Positions 16,126-26,625 of a DNA stretch of 64,000 nucleotides are shown here, one piece after another. The stretch is from CAVYXF01 sp963772335 (GTDB lineage Bacteria; Pseudomonadota; Alphaproteobacteria; Rhizobiales; Rhodomicrobiaceae). The stretch is from contig CAVYXF010000005.1 in NCBI GenBank assembly GCA_963772335.1, positions 434,001 to 498,000 of the forward strand, in the 5' to 3' direction. The notes under the pieces were generated by a model. That model saw only the letters and a program-made list of their open reading frames with translations, had not been told where the DNA came from and made no database searches. Numbering within the stretch: position 1 is the first letter of the stretch; the number at the start of each line of letters is the position of its first letter. The translations under genes and the position numbers were made by a program.

Positions 16126-17902
16126 ATGGAAGTTCACGACGCAACCCTCATCACGACGATTGTCCTTAGTTTGGCCTTCGGTTATGCCGGCGGGCTAGCA
16201 GCCCGCATTTTGGGCTTGCCAACCATCGTGGGCTATCTCATCGCGGGGATTATCGTTGGTCCCTACACGCCGGGCTATGTCGCCGACCAGAAACTCACGC
16301 GCGAACTTGCCGAGATCGGCGTCGCCCTTTTGATGTTCACGGTCGGTCTGCATTTCTCGTTGCGCGACCTGATCGCCGTCTGGTCCATCGCGGTGCCAGG
16401 GGCTCTCCTACAGATAGCGATGGCCATGCTGTTGGGCTGTGGCGTTGGTATGGCGCTGGGCTGGCCCGTCCGAGCCTCCTGGATCCTGGGGCTGGCGATT
16501 GCAATTTCGAGCACAGCGGTCGCGATTCGCTCGCTCGAAGAACGGGGACAGCTCGCCGCCACTACCGGTCGCATCGCACTCGGCTGGCTCGTGGTGCAGG
16601 ACATCGTGGTGGTGATTGCCCTTGCTCTCCTGCCAGTCTTTGCTCGCGACTCGAGTGACTTGGTCACCTTGAGCGTGCTCGCCGGCAAAGCAATCCTGTC
16701 AACCGCCCTCTTTATGGTTGTTCTTGTTGTGCTCGGAAGATGGTTGCTGCCCGCGGTGCTCGGGTGGACAGCCCGGCTCGGCTCGCAGGAATTGTTCACA
16801 CTCGGCGTTATCGTCATCGCACTGGGTATTGCTTACGGGTCCACGGCGTTGCTTGGCGTCTCGCTCGCGCTTGGCGCCTTCTTCGCTGGACTTGTGCTTG
16901 GCGAGTCGGACCTCAGCCATCAGGCCGCGGCCGAGTCCTTGCCAATTCAGAATATTTTCACCGTGTTGTTCTTCGTGTCGGTCGGCATGTTATTCAACCC
17001 GATGCTCCTGATAACGGAGCCGCTGCAAATCATGACTCTCGTGATCGCTATCCTTTTCGGCGGCGGTCTCATCTTCTTTGCCATCATGCTGGCTCTGCGC
17101 GTGTCACCCAAGACAGCGGGCGGCGTCGCAGGAGTGCTAACGCAGGTCGGCGAGTTCTCGTTCATTCTGACGGGTGCCGCGGTCGTTTTGGAAATCATGA
17201 GCAAGGAGCAGCAGGGAATGCTGCTTGCGGCGGCTCTCTCGTCGATCCTCCTGCACGCGCTGACGATACGCGTATATGGCCGCCTCGGTCAGACGCTGCA
17301 TCAATGGCCAATGCTGAGGCGCCGCGAGCGGAACATTGATCTGGGCGCGTCAGATATTCGGGCGCTAGCCTCGCTGAGAAAGCACGTCATCATTGTAGGG
17401 AATGGGCGGGTCGGCAGCATCGTCGCAACCGCCCTCCGGAGGGCAGGGCAGCCCTTCGCTATCGTCGAAGGAAACTGGCGCAAGGCCAACGCCGCACGGG
17501 CCACCGGCACGCCCGTGGTTTTCGGCGACGCGAACTCGTCTCGACGTACTCAAGGCGGCAAGACCGCGTCATGCCCAGCTTATCGTGATCGCCCTGCCCG
17601 ATGCCTTTCAGAGCCGGCGCGTCGTTGAGCTCGCCCGGCAGATGAATCCAGAGATCAGTATTGCCGCGCGCGCGCACTCGGAAGGGGAATACCGCTATCT
17701 CACGGAGGTGGGCTGCGCGCTGGTCGTCATGGGGGAACGCGAGATTGCCCTCAGTATGACCGACTACACGCTGCAGCGGATGGGGTTAAACGCGGCGGCC
17801 GCTCAGGCTTTGGTCGATGAGTTGCGCAGCGGTGCGGAGCAACAAGCGGCCAATGGCGATCAGCAGGTTCCGTATAAAATCCCGCCGGACATTTCCTGGT
17901 AA
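16126..17902 (+). CDS. Cation:proton antiporter (CPA2, YbaL/KefB-like) with apparent +1 frameshift
   Basis: A monovalent cation:proton antiporter-2 protein of about 591 residues. The N-terminal Na+/H+ exchanger domain has some 12 membrane segments and conserved text such as LPTIVGYLIAGIIVGPYTPG, STAVAIRSLEERGQ and TQVGEFSFILTG. An RCK/TrkA-N domain starts with KHVIIVGNGRVGSIVATAL (near residue 424). After VVFGDAN (residue 469) the frame fails; deleting one A at 17533 gives GDATRLDVLKAARPRHAQLIV, the expected RCK sequence, which continues to the stop at 17902. Members exchange K+ or Na+ for protons and may be gated by nucleotides or glutathione. Without the shift the RCK domain would be truncated. 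Confidence 0.9.
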
Positions 17903-18148
17903 AGCCAGCACCAAAGTGATCTCAACGTCGCCTGTGACGTGATCTGGCTTGAGCGAGGCTATAAGGCTTGCCAGCCCTCCAGTCGGCAGCAGCATGCTGC
18001 CACCCGGCCAAATTCATTTGGAGCGGTCGTATGTTTAGCGAACCCGCGGATAACATAATTTTTACCGTAACCCCAGCCTTAAGCTGCATCTGATCCGGCT
18101 ATCATGATTAATACTGGAGGGGCGCACTTAGAGAAGCGGGGATTTGTC

Positions 18149-18574
18149 ATGCGTATTGCGTCGCTGCTATTGGCAACGGGACTTGCTCTTGCGGCATTGA
18201 CCACGAATGCATTTGCGTCGGTCGTGGCACAGATCGATATCTCCTCGCAAACGATGCGGGTCTATGTGGATGGCGAGCTGCGCCATGTCTGGCCGGTCTC
18301 AACCGCGCGGCGCGGCTACCGGACGCCTATCGGCGTCTATCGGCCGACTTCCCTCAGCCCGTTCCACCGGTCGAGCAAATATAACTGGTCGCCGATGCCG
18401 CATTCGATCTTCTTCCATGGTGGTTATGCCATCCACGGCTCCTATGAGGTCCGTTCGCTCGGCGGCCCGGCCTCGCATGGCTGCATCCGCCTACATCCGG
18501 CCAATGCTCGGGAGCTGTTTCAGATCGTGAGCTATTTCGGCCCGGGCGACACACGCATCGTCATTCGCCCTTAG
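18149..18574 (+). CDS. L,D-transpeptidase (YkuD domain)
   Basis: A 141-residue exported YkuD-domain enzyme. The signal peptide ends at TNAFAS near residue 24. The catalytic core has AIHGSYEVRSLGGPASHGCIRL, the family motif HGxx(~16)SHGC with nucleophile Cys near residue 115 and the following Arg. It cross-links peptidoglycan stems at meso-DAP residues or attaches proteins to them in the periplasm. It is shorter than many members and has no peptidoglycan-binding domain. A longer frame reaching 18104 lacks a better start signal. It converges with ycjF. Confidence 0.93.
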   Translation: MRIASLLLATGLALAALTTNAFASVVAQIDISSQTMRVYVDGELRHVWPVSTARRGYRTPIGVYRPTSLSPFHRSSKYNWSPMPHSIFFHGGYAIHGSYEVRSLGGPASHGCIRLHPANARELFQIVSYFGPGDTRIVIRP

Positions 18575-19604
18575 CCTCGGGCGAAGATGTGGCCGGCGCT
18601 GCCTGACGCCTTGCCGCCCGCAGCTCGGCGATAAAGTCGCGCAGTTTCGGCCGCTCCGCCTCGATGAAGGGCAGGGGGCGGCAAAGGTCGATCGCGGCGA
18701 TGCCGATGCGCCCGGTGAACGCGCCGTTCATGATACCCTCGCCAAGCCGGGCGGACAGCCGCGCCGTCAGGCCATGGCCGATCAGCTGCTGGACGACATC
18801 TTCGCCGAGCGCAACGCCGCCAGTGACCGCCAGATGGCCGAGCACGAGCCGGGCCAGCCGCAGCGAACCGAGGAAGCCGGGGCGTCCACCATAGAGCGTG
18901 GCGAGACGGCGCAGCATAGCGAGGTTCTCCAGCGCCACGAAGCCGACATCGAGGATCGCAGACGGGCTGACCGCAGTGACCATGGCGACGCGGCGCACCG
19001 AAACCGCAATCAAAGCGCGGGCCTGCCGGTCGAGCGGGCGCAGAATCTCCCTTTCGGTCAGCGTCAGCAGCTCGCGCGCATCGAGTACATCGCGGCGATG
19101 TTCGTGCAGGCGGCGGCGATGCCACGCCAGTTCCTCGCGTGCGGAGAACAGGCTCTCGATACGGGCCGAGGCCGAGCTGGCGAGGCGCTTATCGGCCTTG
19201 TGGAGGGCAGCATCGGCCTCGCTGCGGATCGCGGCGACACGGGCAAGGCGGATAAAGCCGATGATCTCGCGCAGCATGATCATCAGCACGGCAAAGCCGG
19301 CAATCAGGGCGAGGATGAGTGCCAACCAGCCGAGCCAGTCCTGGCGTGCGAACAGCCGCCCCACGAAATCCCAGATCCAAAGGCCGATGGCGAGCGAGAT
19401 GAGGCCACCGATCGCGGAGAGAAACAGCGCTCCCCAGCGCCAGCCGCGGCGTCTCAGCGGATGCGAAGCGGCGGGCCTGCGCGGCTCTGGCAGTTCAGCG
19501 TCGCTGACAGTGGCGACATCGGCTGGCGGCTCGGGAGGTGCCTGCAGCCGGGAATCGCCGAGCTGGAAGGCCCTGGGGCGGCGTGGCTTGTCTTCGCCGG
19601 TCAT
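18561..19604 (-). CDS. ycjF: YcjF-family inner-membrane protein (DUF697)
   Basis: A 347-residue protein of the YcjF family. A proline-rich cytoplasmic N-terminus precedes two membrane segments at about residues 56-76 and 88-110, then a charged helical stretch and a DUF697 region with MVTAVSPSAILDVGFVALENL and GEGIMNGAFTGRIGIAAIDLCRPLPF. Its ATG overlaps the ycjX stop in an ATGA at 19601-19604, so the two are translationally coupled, as in E. coli where ycjX-ycjF belong to the envelope-stress/sigma-32-linked psp-adjacent locus. Function is unknown, though joint action with the YcjX GTPase is expected. The upstream TAG in ycjX could disturb its translation. Confidence 0.9.
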   Translation of the reverse strand: MTGEDKPRRPRAFQLGDSRLQAPPEPPADVATVSDAELPEPRRPAASHPLRRRGWRWGALFLSAIGGLISLAIGLWIWDFVGRLFARQDWLGWLALILALIAGFAVLMIMLREIIGFIRLARVAAIRSEADAALHKADKRLASSASARIESLFSAREELAWHRRRLHEHRRDVLDARELLTLTEREILRPLDRQARALIAVSVRRVAMVTAVSPSAILDVGFVALENLAMLRRLATLYGGRPGFLGSLRLARLVLGHLAVTGGVALGEDVVQQLIGHGLTARLSARLGEGIMNGAFTGRIGIAAIDLCRPLPFIEAERPKLRDFIAELRAARRQAAPATSSPEAKGE

Positions 19605-21043
19605 TCGAGCCGGTCTCCGATCAGGAATTCGATGGCGCGGTCGAGCCGGATATGCGGCAGCACCGGGTCGCTGCCAAAGCCGGTGGCGCGCGGCACAGGC
19701 GGGCGGAAGCGCAGGAAGCGCACGCCCACGCCGTCTTCAGGAACGGTGATCCGGCCGTTGACGGCGGATGGCAGGTCGCCGGGGAACAACGCAATCTCCT
19801 CGCGCCCGTTAAAGAGCTGGCCGTCGAGTTTCTCGCCCGGCAGCGGGGTCCCGGCAATGCAGGCGAGCGCCTCGCCGGCTTCCCTCGCCTCTACTTCATG
19901 GGTGGCCCGAACGGCGGCAAGCGCGAGCGCCTTCACTTCCGCGCCGGCGAACTCGGCGCGATCGGCGGCTTTCTGCACCAGCTAACTCATGATCGCCTCC
20001 AGCCGGTCATGACTGGTGTGATGGATGTGGTCGGCCTTGGTGGCGGCGAACAGAATGCGGTCGATCCGCTTACCGAGGATGCTGCTCAGCCAGCTGTTGG
20101 CGCCTGGGCGGAAGCATTGCAGCACAGCGGTCAGGGCGCGTTCCAGATCAGCGAGAGCGGCAGCGCCGGCGTTCATCGCCGAGAGCACATCCACCAGCAC
20201 GATCTGTCGGTCGAGCCGGGCGAAGTGGTCGCGGAAGAACGGTTTAACGACATGAGCTTTATAGGCCTCGAAACGCCGCTCCATCATGGCATGAAGCGAG
20301 CCGCCGGGGACCCGGGCGCCGGGCTCGATGTCGAGCGGCGTGAAGGTGAGAGCGGGCGAGCCCTCGAGGTCGCCTGGCATCAGCATCCGCCCAGGCGTGA
20401 GTGTTGAGAGCAGGTTCGGCGCGGCGCGGCAGCGGCGTAGATAGGCGATGAACAGCTCGGCGCCGACCATGGCGGTGGCCTCGCTGGCGGGCGCAGCGGG
20501 ATCGCAGGTTGCGAGCAGCGCATGCCATTCGCTGGCGAAGCCGCGGCGTTCGGGCGTGCGGCTCATGGCGAGCGCTTCGCGCGACCAGTCCTCATAGGAT
20601 TGGCGCAACAGTGGCAGGTCGAGCAGCCATTCGCCCGGGTAGTCGACGATATCGACATGGAGGGTCGCGGTGCCGAGCTGCCGGCGCAGGAAGGCGACCG
20701 GCTCATATTCCAAGGTCAGGCGGAGCTGGCTGATGCGGCGGGTGCTCTCCGGCCAGTCGGGTGGCTGCTTGGTCAACGTCGCGAGGTGCTCCTCATAGTC
20801 AAAGCGGGGCACATCGTCGTCGGGCTGGGGCTCCAGGAAAGCGCGGATCAGGCGTCCCTGTGCGCCCGCGGCGAAAAAGGGCAGTCGCCCGCCACGGATC
20901 AGGTTGTGGACGAGGGCGGTAATGAACACCGTCTTGCCGGCGCGGGCGAGCCCCGTCACGCCCAGCCTTATAGGCGGCGAAATCCAGCCCTCCGCCATGG
21001 CACCAGCGGAGCGCGCCAAGCCGACGATGTCATCCAAGATCAA
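19601..21043 (-). pseudogene. ycjX: YcjX-family P-loop protein interrupted by in-frame TAG
   Basis: The coding frame encodes a YcjX (DUF463) protein of about 480 residues. A Walker A motif GLARAGKTVF lies at residues 31-40, the family text DYPGEWLLDLPLL follows near 155, and KADHIHHTSHDRLEAI near 340. Codon 354 is TAG (19982-19984); the same frame then continues without a break as LVQKAADRAEFAGAEVKALALAAVRAT and ends RLDRAIEFLIGDRL, exactly the family C-terminus. A single C-to-T change of CAG would produce it. The truncated product keeps the nucleotide-binding part but loses the last quarter. The downstream piece could restart at GTG 19978. Sequencing error, true nonsense mutation and low-level readthrough are all possible. 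Confidence 0.88.
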
Positions 21044-21196
21044 GAGCGCACACCGAAACCGCGTTCAGACGAGCCGGCGTTGATGCCGTCTCTCTGAGGC
21101 AGATATGCGCAAAATCTCGCGAGGGCAATCCCGCTTTCCAGAGCAGGATCAGTTTCGGTGGAACCACGCCAGCGCGCCCTGGCCGCTTCTCGATTT

Positions 21197-21258
21197 TTGG
21201 TCGCTCGTCGTAAAGGCTCGCTTGGTTCTTTGTTGGTCGCTCGCCATAAGGCTCGCTT
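21197..21258. repeat. Imperfect direct repeat of about 26 bp
   Basis: TTGGTCGCTCGTCGTAAAGG (from 21197) recurs as TTGGTCGCTCGCCATAAGG (from 21233), each followed by CTCGCTT. It lies just after the alpha-2-macroglobulin gene in the 220-base gap before ycjX. No function is evident. Confidence 0.6.
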
Positions 21259-21263
21259 CGGTG

Positions 21264-24200
21264 TTACTCCCGGACGATCTCCACATGTCCCGGCGCGGTA
21301 CGAGCGAAGCGCTCCGGCCGGTACATATCCTCCACATAGGCGCCCGGATGGGTGTAGCCGCCCGGCGCGACCGCTCGCATTACATAGGCCATGACATAAA
21401 GAGCCGGCGTTTTGTTGCTGGCGTCGGTCTTGGTATAGGCGGCCTGGAAGCGGTCGTCGCGGAATGCGGTGTGCACCGGCGAGGGCTGCGTGTCGAGCCA
21501 GGGGAAAGCCTTAAGGTCCGTGCCCTTCAGAAGTTTCGGATTCTCGATCTCGAAGCCGGCGGGCAAGCGGTCCTCGACGATGATATGGCCAAGTTTGGCT
21601 TCGGTTTCCGCCACCTTCAGCACCACGACGAAGCGGTCGTTCTGCTTCACCTTGTCGAACGCCAGCTCCTTGCCTTCCGGTGAGTAGACCTTGCGCTCAA
21701 TGGTGAAGCCCGAGGCGGAGGCCGGTTCAGGCTGCGCCGAAGCGCCGTTCACAATGAGCGACACGGAGACCTCTTCGTCCGAGGTGTTTTTCACCACGAA
21801 GGGCGAGCCTGCGAGATCGGCGCCGCTCAGCACACGCTGGACCGGGCCGGGCTCCGGCTTGCCGTTCACCTCCAGCTTGAGGCTGCGGCTCTGATTGATC
21901 AGCGCGTTCGCGGCGAGCAGCATCCAGGCGTTTTCCTGGGTCGTGGTGCCGGGCACGACGGCGCGGCGCCGGGCGACACTCCGGGCGAGGCTGGTGATGC
22001 TGCTCGGCAGCGAGTTGGTTTCGGAGACGAGGGTCAGCGTCGCGGCGGTGTCGCGCAGCGCGGTGCCGTAGTCGGTGCGCAGCGAAAGGCTCGCCGGCGT
22101 CGGCTCGGGTTTGAGCTTTGCCAGCGCCGCGTTGAAGGCCCGGTCTGCACGCTCCTTGTCGCCATACATCGCGAGCGCGGCGCCAAGCTGCGCCTGGGCG
22201 AGAGGCGTGGCGAAATTCGCCAGCTTCTCGTCGGTGTAGTAGCGCAGATCGCCGACGACGGCCCGGCCGGCGCGTGCCAGGACATAGAGCGCATAGGCCA
22301 GTTCCTCACCGCCGCTCTGGAACTCCGACGCGTAGTTCACCGCGTTCTTCAGCCGGTCGAGCGCGTTCTCCAGCACCACCGAGCGCAGCTTATAGCCCTT
22401 CTCCTGGGCACGGAGCAGGAAGTCGGTGACATAGGATGTCAGCCATAGATCATAGCCGCCCGGCGACCACAGGCCGAAGGAGCCGCTGGAATCCTGGAGC
22501 GAGGCGAGCCGGTCAATCGAGCGCTGAACGCGCTCCCTGGCACCCTGCTCACCGGCAAGCCCTTGGGCGTCTGCCACCTCGTTGAGGTAAAGCAGCGGCA
22601 ATGCGCGGCTCACGGTCTGCTCGGCGCAGCCAAAAGGATAGCGGTCGAGCGAGAGCAGCAGACCCGGAACGTCGAGCGCCGCCTCGCGCCCGGCCGAGAG
22701 CGTGACGCGCGCCGTGCCGGGGATCAGGTCGGTCACGACCTCCGGCGAGATTGTCAGCGTACCGGATTTAGCCGCGAGCGCCTGGAAGGTGCGGCGCGTC
22801 ACATTCGGCGCGGCTGGCGCGACGTCGAGATTATAGCTGCGCTCGGCGGTGATGCCGCCGGGGCCGTTCACCGCGACTTTGACGGTGCCCTTGCCGAGTG
22901 CATTGCCAGCGAGTGGCAAAGTGAGGCTACGGCGCTCGTCCTTCTTCAGGTTGAAAGTCTGCCCGCCGGCATTGCCGCCGCCTAACGTCACGCCGCCTTG
23001 CGCTGTGGCGGTGAGGCTGAATTCGCCCGCATCGCCTTCGACATTGGCCACCGAGAGATGCAGCTCGGATTTGTCGCCGATGATCAGGAATTTCGGGGGC
23101 GTGCCCTGCACCACGACCGGATCGCGCACGATCACGTCCTGGGTGGCATGGCCGACCTTAGTGCCGCTCCAGGCCGCCGCCATGACCCGGAGCGTGCCAT
23201 CAAAGGCGGGGATGTCGAATGAGGCCTCCGCCTTGCCGTCGGGCCCGACGGTGAGGATGCCGGAATAGAAGGCGGTCGGCTCAGCGTTCAGCGGCCGGCC
23301 ATTGCCGGCAAGCCCCGCGCCGTCACCGCCCGAGCGGATGGTACCACGCACGCCCTGCATGCCGTCGATCAGCTTGCCGTAGAGGTCGCGCAGCTCGGTC
23401 GCGAGCCGGCGTTGGCCGAAATAATGCTTCTCCGGCTCGGGGACCTGATAGTTGGTGAGGTTGAGAATGCCGACATCCACGGCGGATATGGTGACGAAAG
23501 CCTGCTCGCCGGCTTCAGCGCCTGCCACTTTCATCGGGATGGTGAGCTTCTGGTTCGGCCGGGTCTTCTCGGGGACGGTCAGCGACACATCCAGCGTGCG
23601 CGGCTTGGCGTCGAACGCGATCCACTTGGCACCGATCGCACGGCCCGGCATGCGCTTGGCGCTCACATCCATCGGCCGATAGAGCTCTGCGAGCACATAG
23701 GCGCCCGGTCCCCAGGCTTTATCGACAGTGAACGACACCGACGTCCCGTTCTCCGGCACTTGAACCACCTGGCTGGTCAGCAGCTTGTCGCTGACCACCG
23801 CGACGATCGCTTCGCCGGCCATGCGCGGCGAGAGCTGTACCTTCACCGTATCGCCCGGTCTATAGGACGGCTTGTCGAGCGCGAGGTCGAGCACGTCGGG
23901 CGTATCGCCGGATTCGGAGGCGTACCAGCCGGCGAAGAAAGCCGTCGAGGCGGGGAGCGCCTGATCGCCGGGAGCGGTCACTTCCAGCCGGAATTGGCCG
24001 TATTGCAGGGGCGCATCGATCCGCGCCGGCTTGCCGGCCTCGATATCGACCGTGCCATTGGCGTCCTTGCGGACATAGTTCACTTTCTCGAATTGCCAGC
24101 GGCCGTCGCGGCTATACCATTGGAAGCGGGTCTCGATGCGCGACAGCTCCCATTTGAGCCCTTTCATCGCCATTGGCTTGCCTTCGCGGTCGAGCACGAC

Positions 24201-26531
24201 CACGTCGAAGGCGGCGGCACCATTGTCTGGTGCATGATCGCCCGCGAATTGCGGCTTGATACCGATGAACGGCTTGGCGGGTTTCACATCGAAGCTGGTC
24301 TTCTCGGTAAGCGCGCGGCCGCTCGGATCGCGCAGGCGGATGACCACGTCAGCCTTCAGCGGCTTGGTGGTCTGGACGAGGGCCGGAAGCTCGGCCTTGA
24401 CCTGCGCCTCACCATTGGCGTCGGTGTTCGGCAGGCTATCCAGCGGCTTGCGCTGCGGCGCGAACTGCTCGTCCTCGAGCCCAAACTGATATTTCTCGTA
24501 GCCCGCCGGACCGGCACCGCGCGCAGAGACGTTCACCTCGCCTTCAAGGCCAAGCTGCGCGGCCGGCGCGCCATAGAGATAACGGCCGTCGATCTTGATG
24601 GTGGCCGGCTCGCCAGGGCCGATCACGCTCCTGTCACTGGCAAGCTTCATCTCCAGCCGCTCGGGCGTATAGTCCTCGACGAGGAAGGACAGCTCGCCGA
24701 TCGCCGGGCTTTTCGGGTCCGCATGAGCGCTCACACGCCAAGTGCCGGTCATAGCGGTGGTCGCGAGCGGGATAGTCAGGCTGCGGCCGCCCGCGCCTTC
24801 ATCCTTGAGCAGCTGGCGCTCGCTCTCGACATTGTCCGGCCGCATGATCTTCAGGGTCAGTGGCACGCCGGGAACAGCCTTGCCGGCGGCATCGCGCAGG
24901 AGGCCGGTGAGGAACACCTTCTCGCCCGGACGATAGACGCCGCGCTCGGTATAGAGCATGGCATCAAGCGGCCCGGGCGCCTGCCGGCCACCGACACCGC
25001 GGTCGGAGAGGTCGAACGCCCCCTTGGTCAGGTCGAGGAAGCCGTAATCGCCATTGCCGTTGCGGGCGACCACCAAGGCCGGGGCCTGCCCGCCTTCGCC
25101 ACGGGTGAAGCCGGCGTCGAAATGCGCATAGCCTTTGTCGTCACTCGTCTTTGTGGCGAGCACCTCGTTGTTGCGGGCGAGCAGGCGAACTTCAATGCCG
25201 GCTTTGCCCTTGGCGTCCGCCAGCGAGCGCACGAAGGCATGGACGCCATCCGCGCCGGACATGGCCGTGAGGCCGAGATCGGAGACGACGAACCATTGCG
25301 TGGCCTTGTAGCCGCCTTCGTCATACTGCTCCTCGGCGGCGGCCTGGGCCGCGTCGGGCGCCGCGCTGCCGTCGGAGGGCGAGGCCGTTAGCACATAGAG
25401 GCCGGGCTTGAGGTTTGGCAGCAGCTCATCGACCGGGAAAGCGACCGTGGCCTCCTCGTTCAACTTGGTGGTGACGGGCATCTCGCCCTTCCACAACAGC
25501 TGCCCGTATTTGTCCTTCATCTCGGAGACTTTGTAGCTCTCCAGCTGCTCGGTGAAGGAGCCATCCAGCACTTCCTGCGCGATGCGCCGGTCGCCGATGA
25601 CATAGATCGCCGCCTTTACCAGCTTGGTGTTGGTTGCGACCACCGGGATGCCCTGCTGTCCCGTGCGCGGCAGCACATAATTCTGCGTGGTGAAGCGCAC
25701 CGACGGCTTGCGGTCGCGGACATAGACGGTGATGTCGATCGGCTTGGCGAGGTTCTCGTCAACGGAAGACGGCAGGCCGGGGCGCACCTTCACCTGATAG
25801 CGCCGGCCGTGCAGCAGCTCCTCCACGCAAAGCTGTTCGTTTTCGACGCGGACGGCGGCGGGATCTTCGCCGTTCACGGAAACGAACTTGGCGAAATCGA
25901 CGCGACTTTTGGCCAGCGGCTCGGAGAATTGCAGGCACAGCCGCGGCGAGGCGGCCTCGCTGTCGACCGTATAGTCGAGCATGCGGAAGCCGTGCTCGGC
26001 GAGCACCTGCTCATAGGTGGCGCGGATCTCGGCATTGTCGGCAAGCGCGAGACTGAGGCGATAGGCATCGAGAGCGCCCCGCCATTCGTAGCGGGTGGTC
26101 AAGGTCTGCGCCAGCAGGGCGAGTGCCGCGGCCTTGGTCGGGGCGGTCTTGGCGCGCTGATAGGCGATATAGGCGGAGGAAGCTGCGTTGCGCTGGAAGG
26201 TGGCTTTCTCGACCTCCTGCGAGGTCTCGATCGCGACATAGGCGCGGGCGAGCGACAGCCAGGCATCGGCATCGTTCTTGTCGAGCACCACCGCGGAGGC
26301 GAAAGCGCCGGTCGCCCGGCGAAGGTCGTTGGCCTTCAGCGCGGCCTGGCCTTTGGTCTTGAAGCCTTTCGCCGTATCGCCGGAGGCCGGCCACTGCGCG
26401 ATCAAATAGGCTTCGAACTGGCGGGCGTTCCGATCGGTTTCCTCGTGCACGAAGGGCTTTTCCTGCGCGATCGCAGGGAGGGCGCAGAAGATCGCCGCGA
26501 CAAAAAAAACGAGATGCAACAAAGACTTCAT
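21264..26531 (-). CDS. Bacterial alpha-2-macroglobulin (YfhM-like)
   Basis: A 1755-residue periplasmic protease-trap protein. The signal peptide MKSLLHLVFFVAAIFCALPA is followed by AIAQ, a signal peptidase I site rather than a lipobox. TPR-like helices occupy about residues 50-190, then macroglobulin domains, with TERGVYRPGEKVFLTGLLRD typical of the MG1/MG2 start, an A2M domain near residues 1130-1230, and the thioester motif YPFGCAEQ with Cys1302 and Gln1305. The thioester forms a covalent bond to attacking proteases. The partner penicillin-binding protein PbpC, usual next to such genes, is not adjacent; ycjX-ycjF lie downstream instead. The ATG at 26531 is chosen from the signal peptide. 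Confidence 0.96.
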   Translation of the reverse strand: MKSLLHLVFFVAAIFCALPAIAQEKPFVHEETDRNARQFEAYLIAQWPASGDTAKGFKTKGQAALKANDLRRATGAFASAVVLDKNDADAWLSLARAYVAIETSQEVEKATFQRNAASSAYIAYQRAKTAPTKAAALALLAQTLTTRYEWRGALDAYRLSLALADNAEIRATYEQVLAEHGFRMLDYTVDSEAASPRLCLQFSEPLAKSRVDFAKFVSVNGEDPAAVRVENEQLCVEELLHGRRYQVKVRPGLPSSVDENLAKPIDITVYVRDRKPSVRFTTQNYVLPRTGQQGIPVVATNTKLVKAAIYVIGDRRIAQEVLDGSFTEQLESYKVSEMKDKYGQLLWKGEMPVTTKLNEEATVAFPVDELLPNLKPGLYVLTASPSDGSAAPDAAQAAAEEQYDEGGYKATQWFVVSDLGLTAMSGADGVHAFVRSLADAKGKAGIEVRLLARNNEVLATKTSDDKGYAHFDAGFTRGEGGQAPALVVARNGNGDYGFLDLTKGAFDLSDRGVGGRQAPGPLDAMLYTERGVYRPGEKVFLTGLLRDAAGKAVPGVPLTLKIMRPDNVESERQLLKDEGAGGRSLTIPLATTAMTGTWRVSAHADPKSPAIGELSFLVEDYTPERLEMKLASDRSVIGPGEPATIKIDGRYLYGAPAAQLGLEGEVNVSARGAGPAGYEKYQFGLEDEQFAPQRKPLDSLPNTDANGEAQVKAELPALVQTTKPLKADVVIRLRDPSGRALTEKTSFDVKPAKPFIGIKPQFAGDHAPDNGAAAFDVVVLDREGKPMAMKGLKWELSRIETRFQWYSRDGRWQFEKVNYVRKDANGTVDIEAGKPARIDAPLQYGQFRLEVTAPGDQALPASTAFFAGWYASESGDTPDVLDLALDKPSYRPGDTVKVQLSPRMAGEAIVAVVSDKLLTSQVVQVPENGTSVSFTVDKAWGPGAYVLAELYRPMDVSAKRMPGRAIGAKWIAFDAKPRTLDVSLTVPEKTRPNQKLTIPMKVAGAEAGEQAFVTISAVDVGILNLTNYQVPEPEKHYFGQRRLATELRDLYGKLIDGMQGVRGTIRSGGDGAGLAGNGRPLNAEPTAFYSGILTVGPDGKAEASFDIPAFDGTLRVMAAAWSGTKVGHATQDVIVRDPVVVQGTPPKFLIIGDKSELHLSVANVEGDAGEFSLTATAQGGVTLGGGNAGGQTFNLKKDERRSLTLPLAGNALGKGTVKVAVNGPGGITAERSYNLDVAPAAPNVTRRTFQALAAKSGTLTISPEVVTDLIPGTARVTLSAGREAALDVPGLLLSLDRYPFGCAEQTVSRALPLLYLNEVADAQGLAGEQGARERVQRSIDRLASLQDSSGSFGLWSPGGYDLWLTSYVTDFLLRAQEKGYKLRSVVLENALDRLKNAVNYASEFQSGGEELAYALYVLARAGRAVVGDLRYYTDEKLANFATPLAQAQLGAALAMYGDKERADRAFNAALAKLKPEPTPASLSLRTDYGTALRDTAATLTLVSETNSLPSSITSLARSVARRRAVVPGTTTQENAWMLLAANALINQSRSLKLEVNGKPEPGPVQRVLSGADLAGSPFVVKNTSDEEVSVSLIVNGASAQPEPASASGFTIERKVYSPEGKELAFDKVKQNDRFVVVLKVAETEAKLGHIIVEDRLPAGFEIENPKLLKGTDLKAFPWLDTQPSPVHTAFRDDRFQAAYTKTDASNKTPALYVMAYVMRAVAPGGYTHPGAYVEDMYRPERFARTAPGHVEIVRE

Positions 26532-26625
26532 GAAATGCCCCGTACGAAATTTACGCAAAAGCAACGCCAAGGCGAAGGCTGGTTATGGAATGCTGGCGGC
26601 ACAATACGCGATTACGCGCGCTTGT

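Noticed and set aside
23412..25391. Plus-strand frame of 659 codons inside the alpha-2-macroglobulin gene
   Set aside because: It is the antisense shadow of a well-supported gene and contains no family motifs.
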